Assembly (NCBI GenBank): GCA_019636475.1
Contig: JAHBXN010000004.1
Location: 1 to 64,000, forward strand
DNA: 64,000 nt
Source of the DNA: Phycisphaerae bacterium
GTDB lineage: Bacteria > Planctomycetota > Phycisphaerae > UBA1845 > UTPLA1
Direction of reading: 5' to 3'
Below the pieces are notes generated by a model, which was given only the letters and a program-made list of their open reading frames with translations, was not told the origin of the DNA and ran no database searches. Both the position numbers and the translations under genes were made by a program. Below, one piece after another: positions 60,234 through 64,000 of this stretch (positions are counted from its first letter, which is position 1; the number at the start of each line of letters is the position of its first letter).

Positions 60234-62954
60234 TCAGCGTCCGTTCATCGCTCTCGCTGCGGGGCTGTCCTTCATCGGAAGGCTGAATCGGCGGATTCGG
60301 TCATACGAATACAAAGCTGCGGCGACCGCCGGCGCCGTGGGAACCAGCCCGATTTCGCCGACGCCCCGAGCGCCGTAAGGGGTGTCCGGGTCAGCGGCTT
60401 CGATGAAAATGCATCGGACGTCCGGCATCTGATGGGCCCGCAGCACCCCGTTGCTCTTGACGTCGTCTGTCACGATGCGGCCATCTTTGACGACGAACGC
60501 TTCGGTTAGGGCATAGCCCAATCCCATGTGGATGCTGCCCTCGATCTGGCCTTCCAGGAGCGTTGGATTCATTGCGCGGCCGACATCGTGAGCGGCGACG
60601 ACCTGACTGACTCGGCCTTCGTCATCGAGAATCACGACCTGCGTGGCGAATCCGTAGGTCAGATGGGTGATGGGATTTTCCACCGGCGCTCCAAACTTGT
60701 CGGTCTTAAAGCAGACCCATTCGCCGTGGTAAATTTTTCCGCTCAAATCCGAAAGCGAACGCCCCGCGTCAAGATCGGCGCGAAGCTTGCGAGCGGCATC
60801 GATCACGCCGTGTGCCCCCAGAACTGTACCGCGGCTGCCGGTGGTCTGTCCGCAGTCAATCGCGTCGCGCGTGTCGGTGGTTGCGATGAACGTGGCGGCC
60901 GGCAGGCCGGTCTCTTGTGCGGCAGTTTGTATGAGCACCGTGAACAGCCCCTGTCCCATTTCTGTGAAACCGGTGCGAATTGTGATGCGGCCTGTCGGTT
61001 CGATCGTTAGCGTCGCGCGGCCGGCCTCGGGGAGTCCGTTACCGATACCGACGTTTTTTATCCCACACGCGATGCCTGCGAACCTTGCCTCGCGGTAGAT
61101 TTCCTTTACGGACTCGAGCGTCTTTCGAAGACCGAACGGTTTGGTTAGCAGTTGTCCGGTGCAGAATCGGTCGCCCGGTTCGAGGATGTTGCGGCTTCGT
61201 ATTTCCCAGCCATCGATACCGACTTTTTCCGCGATCTGATCGAGCGCGCCTTCGACCGCGAACGCTGCCTGGTTCGCTCCGAATCCGCGCATCGCGCCGC
61301 AGGGGGGGTTGTTGGTGTATACGGCGAGCGCTTCAATGTCGACGGATGGAATTCGATAAGGGCCTGCGGCATGGCCTGCGGCCCGTTCGAGCACCTTCAT
61401 GCCGACGCTGGCATATGCTCCTTTGTCACCGACGATCCGGGCGCGTAGGGCGGTGATTCGGCCTTCGGCATCCGCCCCGACCTGCAATTTGATCCGCACC
61501 GGATGCCGTTTCGGATGTAACCGGATGCTCTCCTTGCGCGTCAGTGTTGTCTTGACCGGCACGCGGGCGAGAGACGCCAGCAGGGCAGTCTGTGCCTGAA
61601 TGGACATGTCTTCCTTGCCGCCGAATGCGCCGCCGTTTGATACGAGTTCGACGCGAATCCGCTCGTGCGGCCAACCCAGCACACTGCAACACTGCCGACG
61701 GTCATCGAAGATGCCCTGACCTTGCGATAGCAGGTGAAGTCCAAGGTCGGCTTCAGGCGTGTCGCGCCGGGCGGGGGCGCGCCGGCCGTCCGAATATTCG
61801 CGCCAGCTTTCGGCATGGCCGTCGCTGAGCCTGACCGGAATTGCGATGCAGGCCTCGGGTTCGAGAAACATGTGTTCAATGGCCTGGGTCTGCCACGTGC
61901 CTTCCACGACATGCTTGCTGGTTTTCATCGCGGCGTCGACATCGCCTCGAACCAGGGATGAGCGAGAGAGCAGGTTGCCTTTCGGATGAATTTTCGGCGC
62001 GTCCGGCTTCAGCCCGTCATCCGGCGTGGTGACCGGTTCGAGCACGTCGTATTTGATCTCGATCAGGTCCGCCGCGCGGCGCGCCGTTCGCTCGTCCGAC
62101 GCAAGTACTGCCGCGAGGATGTCACCGACGCAGCGGGTTTCCTCGCCCTCGGCGATGAAAATCGGCCAGTCCGGAATGATCAGACCGACGAACCGGTTCG
62201 ATGGAACGTCCCGAGCCGTGGCGATCCGAATCACGCCTTCCACCGCCGCCGCGGCGGAAACGTCGATTTGCTTCACAACCGCCCGTGGATGGTCGCTGAA
62301 TCGCATCGCGGCGAATGCCATTCCGGGGATCGTGATGTCGTCAATAAAGCGCCGGTCTCCCAGCACCGCTTCAGCGCCGGTGAAACGATCGAGTCGGTCC
62401 CCGACTGCGTCGGTAGCGGTTTTGTTGTGGGTGGGTTGTCCATTTCGAACGTTGCGGGAAATGCCCGCTCGCCCACTTCGCTTCGCCGCGAGGTCTTCGA
62501 TCGCATCGAGGATTTTCGTGTATCCGGTGCATCGGCACAGATGGGCCCGAAGGTCAGCGGCGATGACTTCGCGCGTGGGATGGGGGTCTCGTTCGCAAAG
62601 CGCGTGCGCGCGAATTGCAATGCCGGGAATACAGAACCCGCATTGCACGCCGCCGCACGATACGAAACTCTCCGCGATCTCGCGACGAGACTCATCCGGC
62701 AGGCCCTCCAGTGTGGTGACCTGCTTGCCGGCGACGCTTGCGGCCTTGATGGTGCAGGAAAGACGCGGTTTGCCGTCGATCAGGACGGTGCAGCATCCGC
62801 ATTGGCCCAGCGGTTGGCAGCCGTCCTTCGGCGAAATGATGTCGAGGTGGTCCCGCAATGCATCGAGCAGCGACAGCCCTGAGACAGCTTCGATCCGGGC
62901 GGGCTGGCCGTTGACCATCAGTGTTAGCGATTCGCGGGCAGGCTCGACGGCCAT
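60234..62954 (-). CDS. Single-chain molybdenum hydroxylase (aldehyde oxidoreductase/xanthine dehydrogenase-like)
   Basis: A 906-residue xanthine oxidase-family enzyme with both iron-sulfur and molybdenum domains in one chain but no FAD domain, as in the Desulfovibrio aldehyde oxidoreductase. The first 2Fe-2S cluster is in G-C-Q-P-L-G-Q-C-G-C-C (45-55) plus C67; its first gap is one residue longer than usual. The second is C105/C108 and C140/C142. The molybdenum part has the G-G-A-F-G-G-K-E-D motif and the active-site Glu in G-V-G-E-I-G-L near the end. I chose the ATG at 62954 with AGGATGG upstream over an upstream TTG. XdhC and MocA-like genes lie downstream. Confidence 0.93.
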   Translation of the reverse strand: MAVEPARESLTLMVNGQPARIEAVSGLSLLDALRDHLDIISPKDGCQPLGQCGCCTVLIDGKPRLSCTIKAASVAGKQVTTLEGLPDESRREIAESFVSCGGVQCGFCIPGIAIRAHALCERDPHPTREVIAADLRAHLCRCTGYTKILDAIEDLAAKRSGRAGISRNVRNGQPTHNKTATDAVGDRLDRFTGAEAVLGDRRFIDDITIPGMAFAAMRFSDHPRAVVKQIDVSAAAAVEGVIRIATARDVPSNRFVGLIIPDWPIFIAEGEETRCVGDILAAVLASDERTARRAADLIEIKYDVLEPVTTPDDGLKPDAPKIHPKGNLLSRSSLVRGDVDAAMKTSKHVVEGTWQTQAIEHMFLEPEACIAIPVRLSDGHAESWREYSDGRRAPARRDTPEADLGLHLLSQGQGIFDDRRQCCSVLGWPHERIRVELVSNGGAFGGKEDMSIQAQTALLASLARVPVKTTLTRKESIRLHPKRHPVRIKLQVGADAEGRITALRARIVGDKGAYASVGMKVLERAAGHAAGPYRIPSVDIEALAVYTNNPPCGAMRGFGANQAAFAVEGALDQIAEKVGIDGWEIRSRNILEPGDRFCTGQLLTKPFGLRKTLESVKEIYREARFAGIACGIKNVGIGNGLPEAGRATLTIEPTGRITIRTGFTEMGQGLFTVLIQTAAQETGLPAATFIATTDTRDAIDCGQTTGSRGTVLGAHGVIDAARKLRADLDAGRSLSDLSGKIYHGEWVCFKTDKFGAPVENPITHLTYGFATQVVILDDEGRVSQVVAAHDVGRAMNPTLLEGQIEGSIHMGLGYALTEAFVVKDGRIVTDDVKSNGVLRAHQMPDVRCIFIEAADPDTPYGARGVGEIGLVPTAPAVAAALYSYDRIRRFSLPMKDSPAARAMNGR

Positions 62955-63074
62955 CGGCACCATCCTGTCTTGTCGGGTTCGTCGGCGGGTCGCCACCAAC
63001 TTGCGGTCGATTTCATTATTATTGTGAATCGCACGCTCGATTGCACGCGTCGCGGACCGACGGCCGAGAATCGA

Positions 63075-64000
63075 TCAGTCTTCGGACGATCGGGACGTGC
63101 GGGCGGCGGAATCCACCTTGACCGTGATCCGATCATGCGATTGCTCGATGATTTCGTACGACGCGCCATCGACCTTGAGTTGTTCTATTCGGGTCGCAAG
63201 ACTTTCAAGATCGTATTCCCAATCCACCTCCACTTGGCAGATCCGATTGACGAGTTCACGCATTCGGACGGCCTGCACGCCGCGCTCGTTCATCATCGCC
63301 GATTCAAAGGCTTTGAAGTCCTTGCGAGAGCAGTTTTCGATCGTCACCTGGATGGTTCGGCGCACGTTCTGCCGCTTTCGCCAGGCGTCGCCGATTTCCT
63401 GCAAAATTCGCCCGGCGTTTTTTTCCGCGCATGCGCGGATCGCTTCATCACCGCCCTGGTTCTCATTGATGGTCGGTTTCATCTCCGAATAGGTGCCTGA
63501 CATGAGCAATTGCGCGCTGTCGGTGTGATAAGCTCGAATCGAAAGGGTCGCATTCCACTTGTGAAGTGTTCTGCCGCTCAGCTCCGTGGTGCCGACCATG
63601 CGGGCCTCAATGACACCTCGAATCAGCACATCCGCCTTGAAGGATGCCGCCATGGCCGCCATTTTCTTGACGTCATCGTTCATTGCGGCGAGGTTCATGT
63701 CACGATCCCGCGAGTCCGCAGACGCCGATTGATCCATCAATTGCACGCCTTTGTCGATGAAAAACCGTTCGATGATGCTCTGGGCGACAGCGTCGGTTTT
63801 CGGCGGAATCTCGTCATCCGCGTTGTTGTCCTCAACGATGACGACGACGCAGCGCGGATTGCCCTCCGCATCAATCGTGTGCAAAAGTTGCGCCCACTTG
63901 GCTTCAAAACTGGCTGTCGAGACCTTGGCGCGCACCTTGCAGTAGCTGATTTCTCCCTCCGTGCGCCGTTCGAGTACCTTAGATTCGGTGATGAAACCCG
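63075..64000 (-). CDS. Hypothetical protein, 5' end beyond the window
   Basis: The frame is open to the end of the window, so the gene is partial at its 5' end; an internal GTG at 63935 is not the likely start. The visible 308 residues include K-V-L-E-R-R-T-E-G-E-I-S-Y-C, then strands C-V-V-V-I-V-E-D-N, a helical part, V-L-I-R-G-V-I-E-A-R-M-V-G-T-T, A-T-L-S-I-R-A-Y, and at the end a small alpha/beta domain (I-C-Q-V-E-V-D-W-E-Y-D). The arrangement resembles LPP20/FlgT-type envelope proteins, in which an early strand pair and a later domain carry similar motifs; this is inference only. No enzyme motif is seen. Confidence 0.6.
   Translation of the reverse strand, partial: GFITESKVLERRTEGEISYCKVRAKVSTASFEAKWAQLLHTIDAEGNPRCVVVIVEDNNADDEIPPKTDAVAQSIIERFFIDKGVQLMDQSASADSRDRDMNLAAMNDDVKKMAAMAASFKADVLIRGVIEARMVGTTELSGRTLHKWNATLSIRAYHTDSAQLLMSGTYSEMKPTINENQGGDEAIRACAEKNAGRILQEIGDAWRKRQNVRRTIQVTIENCSRKDFKAFESAMMNERGVQAVRMRELVNRICQVEVDWEYDLESLATRIEQLKVDGASYEIIEQSHDRITVKVDSAARTSRSSED

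Noticed and set aside
61986-62882. Plus-strand frame opposite the molybdenum hydroxylase
   Set aside because: It is a shadow of a gene with clear 2Fe-2S and molybdenum motifs.
1-64000. CRISPR array, rRNA or intact insertion sequence
   Set aside because: No spaced identical repeats of the CRISPR type, no rRNA-like segments and no transposase frames were seen on either strand.

Overview
This 64 kb window comes from a high-GC chromosome (roughly 60 percent by eye), most likely of a planctomycete. I base that on the mix of a VPEP-type C-terminal sorting signal protein (PEP-CTERM), a dockerin-like calcium-binding tail on a cytochrome c peroxidase-like protein, a complete Gsp-type pseudopilus operon, a bactofilin, many exported proteins of no recognised family, and frequent GTG/TTG starts. 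The phylum is an inference; there is no rRNA in the window.

Layout. 0-3.9 kb: two exported hypothetical proteins and a TetR regulator. An 18-bp motif lies in front of the regulator and again over the promoter of the neighbouring lipoprotein gene. 4.0-4.75 kb: a decayed tyrosine-recombinase C-terminus next to the 3' end of the tmRNA gene (ssrA), the scar of an old integration. 4.9-13.5 kb: housekeeping and metabolic genes (DUF885 hydrolase, cysteine synthase, a biotinyl carrier protein overlapping HMG-CoA lyase, a PEP-CTERM protein, MtnA, RidA, ScpA). 13.7-15.5 kb: a di-heme peroxidase with a dockerin-like tail.

15.6-35.3 kb: an exopolysaccharide locus of the kind that accompanies exosortase/PEP-CTERM systems. 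An ExeA-like AAA ATPase fused to about 1,000 residues of coiled coil is divergent from an export lipoprotein, a Wzz/GumC chain-length protein, a CpsD-type ATPase, a FemAB-like acyltransferase, several glycosyltransferases, a polysaccharide deacetylase, an O-antigen-ligase-like membrane protein and KdsB. No exosortase and no initiating phosphoglycosyl transferase is seen here.

35.4-37.3 kb: an exported glutathione-peroxidase-like protein and a fumarylacetoacetase-family enzyme. 37.4-50.1 kb: a compact type II secretion/type IV pilus-like operon in the order PilZ-E-F-G-H-I-J-K-L-M-C-D-TPR lipoprotein, followed by an HDOD protein. Every core component except the prepilin peptidase is recognisable. 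50.2-52.7 kb: bactofilin, an orphan short ATP synthase epsilon subunit, and WecB.

52.9-56 kb: a small accessory segment with a DNA methyltransferase, a predicted PD-(D/E)XK-like restriction partner, and three small open frames, one resembling the extreme C-terminus of type IIG-like enzymes. 56.6-57.1 kb: a degenerate 21-bp-period minisatellite. 57.1-63 kb, minus strand: a molybdenum hydroxylase locus (single-chain 2Fe-2S plus molybdopterin oxidoreductase, a lipoprotein, XdhC, and a MocA-like cytidylyltransferase). The window ends inside a further minus-strand gene.
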